Positions 42,216 through 42,878 of a stretch of DNA of 42,878 bases are shown piece by piece. The position numbers and the translations under genes were made by a program. This DNA comes from an uncultured Flavobacteriales bacterium (lineage in GTDB: Bacteria; Bacteroidota; Bacteroidia; Flavobacteriales_D; Sanyastnellaceae): contig CALJKR010000062.1 in assembly GCA_937974555.1 (NCBI GenBank), positions 1 through 42,878 on the forward strand, given 5' to 3'. Within the stretch, counting starts at the first letter, position 1. The number at the start of each line of letters is the position of its first letter. Below the pieces are notes generated by a model, which worked only from the letters and a program-made list of their open reading frames with translations, was not told the origin of the DNA and searched no databases.

Positions 42216-42851
42216 ATGAAAACAATCTTGAGTTATCTGCTTTTGTTCCCATTGTCGATATGGGCGCAAATGGGTTCAATGTGCTCGAATCCCGAGGTGA
42301 TTAACAATGCTTTAATCTACAGCAGTTCTGTCCAATGGACTACTTCTTTTGATGACCATTGGTATTCATTTGTGCCAGACTCCACAGGGATTTACATCAT
42401 CAGCACCTGCAATATTGATCCGTGCGACACCAAAATTTGGGTTTATGACAACTGTCCAATTTCCGTAAATGAATGGGCTGAAGGGACTTATACTTACAAT
42501 GATGACTTTTGCGGATTACAATCGCAAGTATCGGTAAGCTTTACATCCGGGATTACCTATTATATAAGAATAGGAGATTATTCGGATGCCTGTGGTGATA
42601 ACATCAATTTTTCAATGAATTTTGTTGGACAAATACTGGGATGCACTGATCCATCGGCATGTAATTTCTCTCCAATGGCAACACAAGATGACGGTAGTTG
42701 CGCCTATTATCCCAGCCCTTTTTGTTCGCAACCTGATCTTCAGATGGACAGCTTAGCCTTGGTTAATTCACTGTACCTTCAACAACACTTTGCTGCTGAA
42801 TGCGATATTGCTGAAGGTTGTGTTACCGGGTTTGGTAATCGTTGGGTTTTG
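42216..42851 (+). CDS. Secreted Cys-rich protein, truncated; lysyl-oxidase-like domain begins at the break
   Basis: I translated this frame by hand; about 212 genomic codons are visible before adapter sequence. The signal peptide is MKTILSYLLLFPLSIWA, cut before Q. Residues about 20-135 are a Cys-rich beta-sandwich (HWYSFVPDSTGIYIISTC, TYYIRIGDYSDACG) resembling PPC-type modules. A Cys module GCTDPSACNFSPMATQDDGS follows. The last part, CSQPDLQMDSLALVNS then CDIAEGCVTGFGNRWVLR, resembles the start of lysyl oxidase domains, which carry PDL and later C-x4-C followed by an LLRF-like strand. The copper-binding His cluster would lie beyond the break, so this is a homology guess. A T9SS tail would be expected at the missing end. 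Confidence 0.7.
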
Positions 42852-42878
42852 AGATCGGAAGAGCGTCGTGTAGGGAAA
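42852..42878 (+). other. Illumina adapter contamination
   Basis: The last 27 bases match the start of the Illumina TruSeq universal adapter in reverse orientation (AGATCGGAAGAGC, then GTCGTGTAGGGAAA). They are not genomic. In frame with the gene they would give RSEERRVG, a known artefact peptide in protein databases. Confidence 0.98.

Overview
The window is a contig from a member of the Bacteroidota, most likely Flavobacteriales. The evidence is: two secreted proteins with type IX secretion (T9SS) C-terminal tails, the T9SS component PorT/SprT, two TonB-dependent receptors, a Rho factor with a long hydrophilic insertion, DUF4293 beside rho, and promoters of the Bacteroidota type (-33 TTTG/TTG, 19 bp spacer, -7 TAnnTTTG). 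With one clear exception (rplJ), starts lack a strong Shine-Dalgarno sequence. I see no phage, transposon, CRISPR array or defence island. Apart from secreted and surface proteins the window is core chromosome, and I found no convincing undescribed multi-gene system.

Layout. 1-3323 (minus): a TPR/coiled-coil protein running off the left edge, behind a TonB-dependent receptor. 3380-16555 (minus): one long information-processing cluster, in transcription order tRNA-Thr(TGT), tRNA-Tyr, tRNA-Gly, tRNA-Thr(GGT), tuf, tRNA-Trp, secE, nusG, rplK, rplA, rplJ, rplL, rpoB, rpoC. It has a strong promoter at its head, a hairpin after tuf, twin hairpins between rplL and rpoB, and a terminator after rpoC. 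16583-18031 (minus): xerC, rpsU and a pterin dehydratase. 18121-22093: an NlpC/P60 hydrolase, a DUF1761 membrane protein, a FecA-like receptor with a Fur-family-type palindrome over its start codon, and shikimate kinase. 22230-27244 (plus): clpB and a catalase-peroxidase with an apparent export signal.

27292-36625: a T9SS cargo protein, phoH, DUF4293, rho, a DUF4199-like membrane protein, porT, a large FG-GAP/UnbV T9SS cargo protein and an LPP20-like lipoprotein. 36668-42129 (minus): an acyltransferase, DEAD-box helicase, LOG-family protein, yaaA and two tandem FKBP prolyl isomerases. The first four are coupled by 4-nt or 1-nt overlaps or a short gap. 42216 to the end (plus): the 5' part of a secreted protein whose last visible segment resembles the start of a lysyl oxidase domain.

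The last 27 bases (42852-42878) are Illumina adapter sequence, not genome, and translate in frame onto the truncated gene. The most useful leads are the adapter artefact, the palindrome over the FecA-like receptor start, the exported KatG, the lone strong Shine-Dalgarno at rplJ, the UUG start of rpoB, the apparent absence of hpf from its usual place between xerC and the tRNAs, and the head-to-head rho/DUF4293 promoters. Several gene starts were moved because the longest reading frame begins inside or upstream of a promoter or terminator (katG, rho, DUF4293, xerC), or because a better ATG lies just inside (rpoC, porT, yaaA, the FG-GAP protein).
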